A stretch of DNA of 64,000 nucleotides from Gordionus sp. m RMFG-2023 (lineage: Eukaryota; Nematomorpha; Gordioida; Chordodea; Parachordodidae). The notes below the pieces were generated by a model. That model had not been told where the DNA came from. It searched no databases and worked only from the letters and a program-made list of their open reading frames with translations. This document shows positions 1-12,639 of the stretch, one piece after another. The translations under genes were made by a program, and so were the position numbers. How positions within the stretch are numbered: the first letter of the stretch is position 1; every line of letters starts with the position of its first letter. The stretch lies in NCBI RefSeq assembly GCF_954871325.1, contig NC_088776.1:31420508-31484507 (forward strand), given 5' to 3'.

Positions 1-3000
1 GGTGAATCATTGTTATTTTTATAATTTTATGTTTTAGTTTAATCGCGTTAACATTTTATTTTTAGATTTATAAAAGTGAATTATTGTAAAGTCATTATGA
101 TGATGGGATTTAATTATTTATTTGTGATGATTATTGCTTCCCTATAAAAGGGAAGCGAAAATTGTAAATAATCAATTCATTTTTTTTTTGAATTCATTTT
201 TTTTAATTATTTTTTTTATAACTATTTTTTATTTTTGTTTTCAATTATTATTATTTTTTTTTACAAATAATTTTTATTCTAAAATTATAATCGGGTTTTA
301 ACGTCTTATATTTTTATTTATAAACTATACGAAATATTCTAATAAAGGAAGTATAAAACCGCCTATATATATATAAGAAAGCAATACATTAATATAGTTA
401 AATAATACTAATAATAGAGCCCATCTTTGTATTCTGGCAGTAGATGTTGTTGGTATATCTTTTCTTGGATGAAATAAACTCATTAATGGCTTGTGTTCTG
501 TTTGTAATGTGAACTTTTTTCCATATATAAATTCTTTGAATTTTGTAACCCCAAATATGATGGCCGAGCTTCTTTTTCTAATTATTTTTTTCAGCTGCAT
601 TAGCGTTCTTGAGGCGAATGCAATTGGTCTCTCTTTACCCCTATTCTATATGTGATATTACTGCCCCAATTCCTATGGCTGATGCATCTGTTGCTAATAT
701 AGTGTAATTTTGGATCATAATGTTGTAATATTGGAGTACTAATTATTTCTTGCTTTATTTTTTTATACGCGTCTTTGCATTCATTAGTCAATCTCTAAAG
801 AACTGCTTTTTCTAATAATTTGTATAATAGTTTGGCTTTGGCTGCAAAATTTGAAATAAATTTTGAATAGTATGTTGCTGACCCTAGAAATGACTGTAAA
901 TGATTCAAATTTGTTGGTCATGGTGCTTTTTTTACTGCTTCAGTATTTTTTTCGGTAGTTGTAATTCCTTTTTTGAAATATTGTGTCCTAAGTATTCGAC
1001 ATTTTGTTTGAAAAATTTACATTTTTCTATTTTTAGCTTGATTCCATTTTAATCTAGACATTTTAGTACCTTTTTTAAATTTGTTTCGTGTTTCTCTCTA
1101 TTTTTCCCGGTTATTATAATATCATCTAAATAACAAGCTACTCCATCAAAACCTTTTAATAAATTCTCGATGGCTCGTTGAAATATTGCTGGAGAAGACG
1201 ATATACCAAAAGGTATTTAAATAATACTCTATGCGTATTGATTACAAGATATTTTTGAGACTCTTCCCCCACTTTAATTTGAAAATAGGCATCTGAGAGA
1301 TCCAATATTGAAAATTCCTCTCCTTTTCCCAAATTGGCTAATAAATCTTGGATTTTTGGTATTGGATATGAATCAATAATAATATTTTGATTTATAGTTC
1401 TTTTAAAATCCCCGCAAATTCTTAATATATCTTTCTTTTGAACAATTACTATGGGTGATGCATAAAGTGAATGATTAATTTTCTTTTTTAATTAGGGGAG
1501 ACCAGGGCTAGTCGGCGCAAGGGGTTTGTCGGTTCAAAAGATTTTATTTTAAATCCAGTAAAGATTAAAATTTGAAATTTAATTCTAAAATAGAATTCTA
1601 TAATATCCATAATTGGGGATGAAAATAATTTATAATATTTAGCTATTTAAATTTTTATCCGTTATGACATGTTTTTGACGTAAAAATTACAATATTTTTA
1701 CTTTATATTATTAGGTTGTATTAAAAAATTAAAAGTTTAAACATGACAAAATGAACATTATATGAAAGTTAAATATCTATTTTAATATTTGGGAAAGTTT
1801 TAGATTGATATATAATGCTTAAATATATGTTAAGATCAAATTAGTAATATTACCACCATTGAGGTTAGTAGAATCGTGGCTAGTCGGCGCAATCAGTCAA
1901 TTTTTATTATATTATTATGGTACCCAAATATATATGCAAAATTCAAAATAAAATTTTTATTAAAAAAAGATTATGAGAAACTATAAAACTGTATGAAAAT
2001 GATATCTCATTAAGAAAAATACCATTTATTACAGGTTAAAATATAATATTTTATAAATGTAATATATTAAATAATAATTATTATATACATTTATTAATGT
2101 GATTGATTTTTCATAATACATTTCAATTTTAATATAATATCAGACCTATATAAATATCTTGCAAACTAAAATCTTTATATACATATTGTGAATATATATT
2201 ATATATTGTCACAGATATTATATATATTGCATATAAATTTTAGCCTGATAATAAGATGAATTATTTAAATTAATTATATCTAGCAAACAAATATAATATA
2301 TATATATATTTTTTTTAATTGACAATATAATATGATTCAAATTAATACATTTTATTAGATATGAACATTTTAGCATATAAATTTTAGCCTGATAATAATA
2401 TCAATATATTTAAAATGAATTATATCTAACAAACATAATTTATATATATATCTATTTTAATTGACAATATAACATAATTCAAATTAATTCATTTTATTGG
2501 ACATGAACATTTTAGTTATCAGATTATATTTAGCCTGATAATAAAATCAAATGATGTTATATATTTAAATATAGAATTAGATAAATATTGAGTAAATTTA
2601 TTATTAATAAATATAAACATTAATAAAAGATGTGTGTATTATATGTAAACAGGATTATAAAAGTTTTCATAATTTTGAAGATTGGTTTCAATGTAGAGTA
2701 TTTCTCTGTCAAAAAAGATTGTTATTTTATTTGTTATAATTATAAATTGAATATTATATAAATAAAGTATCATAGTTATATATTAAAATCTGCGGAAAAA
2801 TTTTTTTGTCCCATAAGAAGCTAAATAAACCACTTGATTCGACTAGTCCCATCGATGATCCGACTAACCACGGGTTCGGGGCTACTAGGTTCAAAAAATG
2901 ACTTTTACTAAAACCTTTCAAGAAAAATAATTATTAAATATTTAAAATAACAGTATATATTTATAGGTAGATGTTTAAGGTATCTATTGGTATTTTGTAA

Positions 3001-4400
3001 GATCTTATATGATCATTATTTTCGGAGCTATGATGATTTTGACAAAAATTGCGCCGACTAGCCCTGGTCTCCCCTACTCCTATTGCAATCTATCTAAATC
3101 TTCTTCAACTTAATTTTTTAATGCGTATGGTACGGGACGTGATTTAAAGAAAATTGGTTTCTCGTTTTTCATATATATTTGTGCCTTAAAATCTTTTCAA
3201 GCAGCCTAATTTTTTGGTAAATAATTGAGGAAATTCATTTTGTATATTAATATTATTTATTTGTATGGTCCTTTCAGGTAATTCAGTCATTTTGGGAAAT
3301 TTAATAATCCAATTTCTTCCAATTAGATTTTTTGTAATTATGAGAGGTAGTTCTAATGTTCGCCCTTTATATTGTACTTTTACTAAGTCTGACCTAATAG
3401 TGGTATATTGGTTCCTGTATAGCTTTTAAGTTTTAGCATGCAATTTGTTAATTCAGGATGATTAAGTTTATTTTCCAATCTATTTAGTTCTGACCCCAGC
3501 TCCAGTACATTTCCATTCTTATATCGCTGTTGTTTATTTTGACATCTACTCAAAATTCTGGATTATATTCGTTTCTTTTATTATTAACAAAATTGATTAT
3601 TTCTTATCTACAGACTTGAGCCATGTGCCCAATTTTGTTGCATTTATAACAAGTGGCATTCTTGAAAGACAATTTTCCCTTCTGTGGTTTCCGCCACAGA
3701 TAGGCATGGATTTGGTTTTTGGTAGCTCGCATTATAATTATTATATGATTTTGATTGTTTATCATTATCATTATTAACTTTTTTAATTTTATTTATATTA
3801 TCATTATGTTCCTCTTCTAAATGATCGATTTTAGTTTCATCATTTTGTATAATTTTGTATTTTTTATTGCTGTTTCTACTGCAGTAGCTATCAGATAGCT
3901 TTATTTATGTCTATATCGTCTTCGGATAGTAATCTTTGTAAAATTTTTGGATTTTTTATTCCGAATATAAATTTATCTCTTAATGCAGTATTTAAATATT
4001 CCTCAAAATCATAAGTCGCTGCTAATTTTCGTAGATTTTGTATATAGTCTATTAATTTTTCATCATTTTGTTGATTATATTGATAAAAATTATATCTCTA
4101 CTTTTATATTAGGTTTGGGATGAAAATGTTTGATTAAAATATTATGTATTTCTAATACCTCTTTGTTTCCCGGACTATCAGGTGCACATAAATTTACCAA
4201 TATTTTGTAAGATCACACCCTATTGTTGTTAATAACAGAGTATTTTTCTTGTGATGATGTTAAACTTGGTTGTGTTTTTAAATTCTTGAAATAAGTTGTA
4301 CCAATCTTGTAACACAGGTTTGAATCCGTTAGGCTTTTTATAGACTGCGCCATTTTTGTAATGTAGTTTCAGTAGTAGTAAAATATCGAAATCTTTTTAT
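1..4400 (-). mobile_element. Fossil Ty3/gypsy LTR retrotransposon, broken
   Basis: On the minus strand, reading from about 4353 down, I see a gag-like start, a CCHC zinc knuckle near 3602-3664 (C-x2-C-x4-H-x4-C), a stretch of about 1 kb upstream of the polymerase, reverse transcriptase with a YLDD box near 1120, and RNase H at 325-600. This order (gag, then RT, then RNase H) is that of Ty3/gypsy elements. No integrase and no clear pair of LTRs could be recognised, and the left side runs to the window edge. The element is an old, broken fossil with many breaks, and a separate DNA transposon (1495-3074) has jumped into its polymerase region. Family is well supported; exact ends are not. Confidence 0.8.
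1495..3074. mobile_element. Nested non-autonomous DNA transposon, 26-bp perfect TIRs, TA target
   Basis: The ends are perfect 26-bp inverted repeats beginning GGGGAGACCAGGGCTAGTCG at 1495 and closing with the complement at 3074. Both are flanked by TA (1493-1494 and 3075-3076), the target duplication of Tc1/mariner/pogo-type elements. The 1.58 kb inside is very AT-rich and has no ORF of note, so it depends on a transposase elsewhere. The core of the end sequence (GTGGCTAGTCGGCGCAA) recurs inside at about 1875-1892, and a related inverted motif (CCGACTAACCACGGG) lies near 2858-2872. These could be extra transposase-binding sites. The element sits inside the gypsy polymerase region, so it is younger than that fossil. 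A pogo/Tigger-like origin is a guess from end style and TA target. Confidence 0.85.
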
Positions 4401-4925
4401 TCTTTTATTTAGTATACAAGATCAAAATCATAATTTCTCAAATTAATATCAAATTATATAAAAATAAAAAAATAAACATTTTACAAAAAATAACAAAAAC
4501 AACAATTTACACATCAGTAACGAGTAACGGTAACGCGCTCCTTTTTTCAGTCGTAACGAACAAAGGTAACGCGTTTATTTTAATTTTCATGCTCATAATC
4601 GTTGTTCCTTTTATCCTGCTTAAAATTTGATAAAAATATGCAAAGTGATTACTAAAGAGTATTGTAACTCATGTTAAATTCTAAACATTTAAGATGTGAA
4701 TTCACAATCTTATTCCTTTAATTAATAAATTTTAATTCTACATCTATTAAAATGTATAACCCTGCATTCATAGTTGGCAAATATTTTTGTATACTCACGG
4801 CAAAATCGTGCTGAGTCTGAATTCAGGGTAAGATTTTTATGAAAAGAACTTAAAAACCATATGAATATTATTTATCAAAGTGATACAATCAACATCCTAT
4901 AAATTTAGATTTTGAACTTTATAAA
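4401..4925. other. No gene seen
   Basis: AT-rich sequence between the gypsy start and a degenerate tandem array. Two related short motifs containing GTAACG/GGTAACGCG occur near 4520-4580. No coding potential was recognised. Confidence 0.5.
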
Positions 4926-6019
4926 CATATGGTAAAATGGATTACATTCCTTTTTATAACCCTTTTGCGTACAAAACTTCAAAAAACTTTATAAATAACG
5001 ATTAACAATTGTCACTTATCTATGGTACATATTCATGAAATTTTAATTTAACATGATAACAATCTATATTTTTACCATTTGAGTCAAAAAAATTCAAAAA
5101 ACTTTAAAAATAACGATTATGACCATTGTTATGGTACATCATCACTAAATTTTTAATTTTACATGTTAGAAATTTATTTTTGCCCATTAGCGTCAAAAAA
5201 TTTAAAAATAACGATTATGGCTATTATCACTTTTCTATATTTTTAATTTAACATGGTTACAATCTATATTTTTACCCATTTGCGTCAAAAAATTTTAAAA
5301 ACTTTAAAAATTACGATTATGATAATTGTCTATAGTGTACATCTTCACTGAAGTTTTATTTAAACATGTTAGTATTACTTATTTTAGCCTATTTACGTCA
5401 AAAAAATTAAAAAAATTTTAATAATAAAGATTATGACAATTGTCACTTTTCTATGTTTCATCTTCCTTAAAATCTCAATTTAACATGTTTACAATTAATT
5501 TTTTTTACCCATTTTCTTTAAAAAATTTTAAAAACTTGAAAAATAAGGATTATATAATTGTCACTTTTCTATGGGTTCATCTTCACTGAAATCTTAATTT
5601 AACATGTTTAAAATTTAATTTTTACCCCAACTATAAAGTGATGCAAATTCGACTCTAATTCAATTTTCTACTGGGTCTAATAAGCCTACTAAATCAACTA
5701 TTGACTAATTTGGTCGCTAAAGTTATTAACCGATTTCCTCAGTCGGAAGAATTCGACTAATTAACAATACTAAATAATTATGGCGAGACCTCGTGATATT
5801 TAATTCGATATAATATCTTGGCGATATATTTCGCAAAGTAGTTTTCGCTATTTAAGTTTCGCTGTAATGTATTCACTTTAAAGGTTTATCTATAAAAAAT
5901 TCGCGATATTGTCTACGCGAAAAAGTATTCGCTAATATGGATTCGGGATAAAAGTTTCGCTATAAAATTCATTCGCGAAAAAGTGTTTCGCAATAAAAGT
6001 TTCGCTGAGACATGGAACC
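4926..6019. repeat. End of a satellite-bearing element: degenerate ~118-bp array plus TTCGC-rich terminus
   Basis: From about 4930 to 5640 a degenerate tandem unit of roughly 110-120 bp repeats about six times. Each unit carries versions of AACGATTATGACAATTGTCAC, TTTAACATG and TTTTTACCCATTT. It is the same unit as the arrays at 23.4-24.6 kb and 29.8-32.0 kb, but more worn. From 5640 to 6019 a distinct segment follows, with many TTCGC or CGCGAA words, ending GAGACATGGAACC. The same terminal segment occurs in inverted orientation at 46264-46620, again attached to the array, so this looks like a defined element end. No coding sequence. The other end of this copy was not found. Confidence 0.6.
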
Positions 6020-6912
6020 GGCCTACCCACCTACAGGTAAAGGGTTCTATTTAAAATTCAGTTTGAAGGAAATGATGAATACCAGGTAGCTCGGCTGTAT
6101 CTAGAAAGATTAGAGAGCGATGCTTTTTATCACGTAAATTTTTACATAATATGCATAAAAAATATTGTAAAAATAGTATATAAAATAAATCTTATATATT
6201 TTTACATTATTAGTTAAATTTTTATTTTAAAATCAAAAATCTGTACAAGTATATATTCCATATCCTTCGATTTTTCCAAGTCCGATAAAATATTTTTAAA
6301 AGCTAACTTGAAACTTCTGTTTTATTATAATAGGTGTAGTATTATTGTGAACGTTTTGTTATTTCCATTTTTTGAGGCATCCTTTAATAAGAATGAATAA
6401 TTTATCTACAAATCCTTTAAATGAGTTTCTTAGACACAAGAACTATGATATCCAACTACAGGAAAGGGAATAAGAAATAGTTTTCAATTCAAACTAAACA
6501 TAACCTCGATGAAGACGTAAACTGTCATTTAAAATAACAAGCAATGATTATGTTTTGGTCACAAAAAAAACTTTGATAATATTTTTAAATTCAAGGATAC
6601 TAAACTTTAAAAAAATGATGAATAATAGTATATATTATAAAGATACAGGTTATTTATCCCCTACAAAAAAAATAATATTAAGAGCATAACAATATTCAAT
6701 TGAGTTGTTTTCTTATTCTTCCGTCATTCTTTGGAGAATTTCATCAAATTGAGAGCCATTTTCTGATTTATCCGCCCAGAGGTGGATTGGACATAAGGGC
6801 AAATGTTCACGGGAGCGCGACAAAATACAGAATTTTGGGGCGGATTAAAAAAGTTTTTTCGCTGAAATATATTTTAGTGAAATCAAACTGGTAACTTTTA
6901 GAGGGTTAGAGA
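6020..6912. other. No gene seen
   Basis: AT-rich spacer. The short open frame at 6700-6894 has no recognisable domain and is not called. Confidence 0.5.
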
Positions 6913-7334
6913 CAGTGGCGTAGCTACGGGGGTGGTTTTCGGGTTTGGACCCCTACCAGAGCAAAAATATTTTTTTAGATTATACGTTCAAATGAGTTAA
7001 AAGTGACTTTATATCAAATAAATACCATTAATATTTATATTTTTCTGGTTTTGATGTTTGTGGAAGGTATTATATTACTATTGAAATTATTCTGGATAGT
7101 ATTATCATAAAGTCATTGAGAATAATCCACTAAATTATAATAACATATTATTGATGCATTTAAAAAATATATTTATTATATATTACCGACGATATGGTTA
7201 TGATTTGTAAGATAAACCCGGCCGAAGGCCGAGCAAAAGGGACAAAGGCCCGTATAAGGAGGTTTGGGAAGCGAATCCCCCAGGCTTTTATATGTATGGA
7301 CCCCCTCATAGGAAAATTCCTAGCTACGCCACTG
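6913..7334. mobile_element. hAT-type MITE, 422 bp
   Basis: The inverted ends CAGTGGCGTAGCTA and TAGCTACGCCACTG are flanked by a perfect 8-bp target duplication GTTAGAGA (6905-6912 and 7335-7342), which is diagnostic of hAT elements. No coding capacity. Near the right end it contains a GC-rich hairpin (CCCGGCCGAAGGCCG) and a second G/C-run region, which stand out in this AT-rich background. A partial copy of the right part lies at 32822-32934, and a decayed one may lie near 11560-11710. Confidence 0.92.
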
Positions 7335-7342
7335 GTTAGAGA

Positions 7343-8613
7343 TATAGTTTATTTAAAATAATATATGTATACTTTTATTAAATTTGAGCTTTATTTGGTA
7401 AGTTAGTAATAAAGGATTACAGACTCTTTAAACAAGGTCAACAGGTTCTTCTTGATAAATAATTGTGAATATGTTACTCATATCTTTAATATATGTGATT
7501 CCTGTAATAATCTGGATTACGATTTTATTTGGACACCCATAATAAACTCGCAAAATTTTTTGGACAATCTAATAAACGTGTGCGGCCTAAGAGATAGAAA
7601 TAATTCTGTAGGCCAGAAAAATTTACGAAACAAAAATTAAATGAGATAAATGGTGGCCTAGAGGGAAAATCGTCATATGTTTATATGGAAAAGATTATTT
7701 TATTTATTACAATAAATAATAATACCATGTATTGTAGATTCAGAATCAAAAGCTAATACTTTCGAAGCTCAATCAATTATTAAAAACTTTAAAATTTTAT
7801 ACATATATGGCAAATATATTTTTAGAAAATTTTAAAGGCCCATCACCGAACTATCTTCAAACAAAGAATAATGGTATTTATTGGACCATGGTTAAAGTTT
7901 CCATTTGGACTTTTTTTCAATTGAAATAAAAGGATAGAATATGAGGTTACCTGACTATCACGGAATGCGAATCACCATGTCAGAGAAGTCGCAAGAAAAG
8001 ATTTCTATAAATATAGATGAAAGTTCAAATAATCCTATTTAAAGTTTTCTAAAAATAAAGGCCTCATTAATGATGTTCAAAATATTCACCCAAAAAATTT
8101 TGGCATATTATGAGGGTATCAAGGAATCGGTAGATATAAAAGCCGAATTAGCAAAAGAATTACGATAAAAATTTACTTTGTTTGATAAGATATATGAAAA
8201 TAAAAATATCTAAAAAATATAATAGAATTGGAAGAAATTTCGGACAATGAATTTTATTGCAATAATGCGAAAATTGCATATATGCATAGTTACAATCTCC
8301 ATATTTCAGAATCAGCTGAATCGATTTCGTGCTATTAACATTGTCAGTTACACAATTAATCAGTTAGTGGAGATTCAGTAATTTAAAACTAATAAAAAAT
8401 GAGATTTGAATTTCCTCTTTATTTACGAAACGATAGTCTTTATTATATAATCTATTAATTAGGAGCAATTTCATGTTTGTAATTATAAAACATTTTTAAA
8501 AAAATTTCATTATACTTTCTATAATCTATATCCACAACAAGTATAATTTTACATGTACCGTATCATTTCTTATTTTATATGTGCAATAAATAAGTATATT
8601 ATATGTGCGATTC
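7343..8613. other. No gene recognised
   Basis: AT-rich sequence between the MITE and the piggyBac element. A 62-codon frame at 7452-7640 and scattered short frames to about 8340 could be remains of an old element, but no domain is recognisable. Confidence 0.4.
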
Positions 8614-8617
8614 TTAA

Positions 8618-11441
8618 CCCATTAATGGTCAAGATTTTTCTAGTGGATAAAAATGCTCAATTTTTTCAAATTATATTGATTAATTCTCAAATATGATATT
8701 CTAAAAAAATCAGCCAAAAAAAATAATCCTAAATAGAAAATCTAGCCTGGTGCATATATCCACTGTTAACCATTAAGAGGTTAAAAAAGATAAAAATTAT
8801 ATAAAATACTATAAGATTAAAAAACAACAAATATCTTTATTCTTTTTTTGTAATTTATAATAACTACGAGAAAATGTTTATATATTATGAAAATCCTTGA
8901 AACATTTAATATGGAGTGCGATTTGACATGTTTGGCACATATATCTTGAGTGCGTATGGCAATATCTGCATCTTCGTCTTTTTCCATCTATAATTTTGGA
9001 TAAATATTGTCCAGATGAATCAATAGGGTTTTCACACTGTAATGCAAACTGGCTGGCGTGACCTGTACTTGAATTTTTTTCAATTTTTACTGGCGTTCGA
9101 AGGAGGTAGTTAGTAACTCCTCATCTAAATGCAAGCAAAATCTTCTTGTCATCTCGATTCACGAATTTCCAGATTTTCCATGAATTTACCAAAGCTGCAT
9201 CAATAAAATTGGTGAAAACTGGCCACCACCATTTTTTTCCTCTTATTTTTATTCTATATGTAGATATTAGATTATCACATAGATCAACTCCACCCATGTG
9301 TTTGTTATAAGCAGTTACCATATTTGGCTGAGGAATTTTTATTTTAGAAGATATTTTCTTAGAATATCTTGAAACATTAGAAAGCAAAGAGATAGTGTGG
9401 CATGTCGATGCAACGGTCACCACCGAATTATCATTCCAACGAACTACAAATATTTCGCTTAATTTTTCAAACCTATAATCATAATATCCTCTTTCTTTTT
9501 TTGCTACAACCTTTATAGATTCAACTGGGCAATGCTCTATTCTATTATCCCTCACAGTTCCAGTTGCAAAATATCCCATTTGTTTTAAGTATGACAAGAG
9601 TTTAAATGATGTAAAGAAATTTTCAAAATATATTTTATGATAATTTGGTTTTTGCAATGCCTTTAATAATTTTATGATTACATTTCCACCTAATTCATAT
9701 TTATTTTCGCTTTTTCCTTGATATATATCAAATGAGAATACGTAACCGTCGGAAGAAGCCAATATCCAAGACTTGTATCCGAATCTAATTGGTTTTCCTT
9801 TTATGAACATTTTGCAAGAATGTCTTCCTCGATATGGTATCATCTGTTCATCTATTGATAAATGATGTTTGAAAATTCCGAATTGCTGAAATTTATTATT
9901 CAATATATTAATGTAAGGCCTAACTTTATAAAATCTATAATGTATATCTATTTTAGTATTGTCTGCCAAATGGATATTACATTTCAAATTTCGAAATTGT
10001 AATTGGGTCATTGTATCCCGGATTATTGGAATAGAAATATCGCTATCATTAGACCAGTACATTCTTTCTTGTGGGAGAGAATGATATCCAGTAAATAATA
10101 GAATTCCAATAAATCTCTGAATATCTTGGATGGTTATGCATATGTTAGGTCTATTCATTTGTTTAGCATAAATATTACTTAGTTCTACAATTAGGGAATA
10201 TAAGTCTTCGTCGAAAATTAAAGAAAATATATCTGATGGACTTTTACCATGTAAATCATTTTCAAGTTTTATTACATCTTCCTTTTCTCCATTGAAAGGG
10301 CTTGAAGAATATATTGCATCCGTTTTCTCCATTTTAAATTGTGAGAAATTCGAGAATAGCTTCTTGTAGAATATGGTTCTGGAAGGTCGTCATCAACTGA
10401 ATTATGAATCTCCAATTTTCCAGCTGTATCTGAAGGCAAAACTCCGACATTTGTTAAGTCATTTTCATCGAAATCTTCTTCATCACTAACTGCAGAGGGG
10501 TTTGGCGGAATTATAACCATATATCTTTCTTCAATTGGTTCCTCTTCAAAAAGTTGAGAAAGCGCTTCAATTATTAGAAAACGTTTCATTAAAAAAATTT
10601 ATTAAAAATTAAATATCTAGACAAATTATTTTCGTAGAATCTTGATATTTTTATTAGTCATCTATTATTTTGATAATTTTGATTGAATTGACAAAACAGG
10701 TGCATAATATTTTATATAAATAAAATTAAATCTTCAGAAAGGAAGAGGCTAAAAATAATTTTAAACTTTTGAATATTTATGAACCTAATAATTTCATATA
10801 ATTTGATCGGGATAAAAAATTATAATAGGAACAATATATTATTCGATTTAATCTCAGGGGGCTAAAAAAAATTTTTAAATTATTTTCAAAAGGTCTTTTT
10901 TTGGGTATAAAATTTTTTAAAAAAAAATCTTAGGGGCTCGAGCCACCCACCCCTCCTCCCCCCCCCCTCCCTTAGTGACGGTAGTGGTATAAAAAATTAT
11001 AATTCATTATGTTAAATTTCATTTGTTTGAATTTTTTTAAATAATTTATACTGCTAGATGGTTAACGGTGCATATATGCACCAGTCAACTTTATGTGGTT
11101 ACCTATTAAAATTTTAATTATTTAAAAATTCAAATGTGATTGATAAATATTGATATATCTATAAAGAATATATACACACTAGTTTTCATCGAAATAATTT
11201 TATAATATGCTTGTGAGATAACTTAGAAAATTTTGCATTTTAGACCTCATAAATTCGAAAAGTTTGAGGGTTTCTTAGGGACATAAAAAAATATTTTTTT
11301 CATATTTTTCTTTTCCAGTTTTGAAGTACAATGTCTGAACTATATAAAAATCTTTTTTATTATTTTTTAAAATAAAAACTACTATGTTAAAATAAGGTAT
11401 ATAGGAGGTGGTGCATATATGCACCGTTAACCAGTAACGGG
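8618..11441 (-). mobile_element. piggyBac transposon, 2.8 kb
   Basis: The left end TTAA-CCCATTAATGG (TTAA at 8614-8617) and right end CCAGTAACGGG-TTAA (TTAA at 11442-11445) give the TTAA target duplication and C-rich inverted ends typical of piggyBac. Sub-terminal palindromes containing GGTGCATATATGCACC lie at about 11067-11082 and 11410-11425, with a worn half-copy near 8753, each next to a GGTTAAC or GTTAACC word; they may be transposase-binding sites. The element carries one transposase gene on the minus strand. A C-run near 10945-10971 is internal. Confidence 0.9.
8878..10589 (-). pseudogene. piggyBac transposase, broken by one frameshift and one stop
   Basis: DDD-type transposase of the PiggyBac family. 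Reading from ATG at 10589, an acidic N-terminal region of about 90 residues leads into the DDE_Tnp_1_7 core. Visible core motifs are HLSIDEQMIPYRG (first Asp, near 9850), IYFENFFTS (second site, near 9630) and GGVDLCDNLISTYR (third Asp pair, near 9280). The second site has Glu where the family normally has Asp (DNFFTS). After the core, a C-terminal zinc-binding domain with CRYC, CQTC and HIKCF motifs ends at TAA 8878-8880. Two breaks are seen: a one-base frameshift near 10325, where frames overlap at 10272-10332, and an in-frame TGA at 9121, a likely CGA to TGA change just after ILLAFR. No introns are needed. The length is near the family's usual size. With two breaks and the changed second site it is very likely inactive. 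Confidence 0.9.
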
Positions 11442-11445
11442 TTAA

Positions 11446-12633
11446 AATAAAATATGGGATTTAAACATATATATTAACCTTTTTTTAAAAATCTCATTAT
11501 TAAAGGGACAATAGCAGCAGTATAATTTTACCCCATCATTTTGGACATCTTTTTGTAGAAAAATATGAATAAAAACAAGCCTTTAAAGGAGAGCGAATGC
11601 CGAGTAAATTGACTGAAGGCCTGTAAAATTGGGAGTATTAATAGATGCCCCTATAAAAATAAGTTACCAAACTTTTCCTACGAAGCTCCAGCATCGCCAG
11701 TCCACCCTTGCATCCGTTGATGGGTAATTTGCTAGTAAACTCAAATATTTCGTCACATGACTGACTTGATCTAAGAACATTTCAATTTTGATAGTCGTTT
11801 ATTTTTATTTGTTTTCTCAAAATTTATTTATCTAAGAGCAAAAATTTTGTGAGTTAGGGTAAATGCTTGCAAATTATATTTAAATAAAAACCAGAGCTGG
11901 GGCTGATTTAAATATTATTTAAAAAAATATTTGGGGATTTTGCTATGCTTATGGAAAAAAATGATTATTGTAAGCTTTAAAAAGAAATAGACTTAAAAAC
12001 TGAGCTTTATTTTTATTAATTAAATTTATATTATCATAAAAGTCCAACAAATTGGTCAATCATTTGCATCTCATTACAATTGTCAAGAAATACTTTATTT
12101 AAATGGGTATTTGTGAAATTAAATTTTAAAGTTATTCAAGCATATTGAAAATCTAAATAATTTATTTTTTATATAAATTAGAGCCCCCAGAGTTCCAAGC
12201 TAAGACAGGATTTAAAAATTTTTTTATTTACCAGACACATGCTGATTATTTATATAGTCAATCTCGTTTCTTAAAATAATTTAGGTTGTATTTTGAGTAC
12301 TAAATGAATGTTAAATGATTTCTTATATGATTTTCCATCTGATTAATCAATTCATTTCAAAATAATCGGTCAAGCCCTGTTTTTATATATAAATAAATTG
12401 TGCGAACTGTCATAATTTTGGCACTTATTAGATAAACAAATATTTATTAAAAAATGTCGCGTAATATAAGACATATAAACTTTAATGGTTTTATTTGTGT
12501 CTCTAAATATTTGGTCATATATTATAATATATATATCTATGTTTAAATATTAAAAATAAATTATTTCTTTTTGGTTGAATTTCTAGAAAATTGACGTCAG
12601 GGGTTGAAGTCGAAACATATAATTTTACTTAAC
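11446..12633. other. 3' flank of the host gene; no other gene
   Basis: AT-rich sequence downstream (on the minus strand) of the BCOR-like stop codon. Around 11560-11710 there is a worn stretch resembling the right part of the 6913-7334 MITE (AAGGCCTG, CCCCTATAAAAATAAG, CCTACGAAG), probably a decayed copy. Nothing else recognised. Confidence 0.4.
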
Positions 12634-12639
12634 TTTATT
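12634..12639 (-). promoter_or_regulatory. Possible polyadenylation signal AATAAA overlapping the stop codon
   Basis: On the minus strand the stop codon reads TAAATAAAG, so AATAAA begins at the last base of the stop. In such AT-rich DNA this word is common, so it may be chance, and a later signal may be used. Confidence 0.25.

Noticed and set aside
120-180. TATAAAA with flanking GCTTCCC/GGGAAGC inverted repeat as a promoter
   Set aside because: Near the edge of a fossil LTR element with no identified LTR limits; orientation and role cannot be supported.
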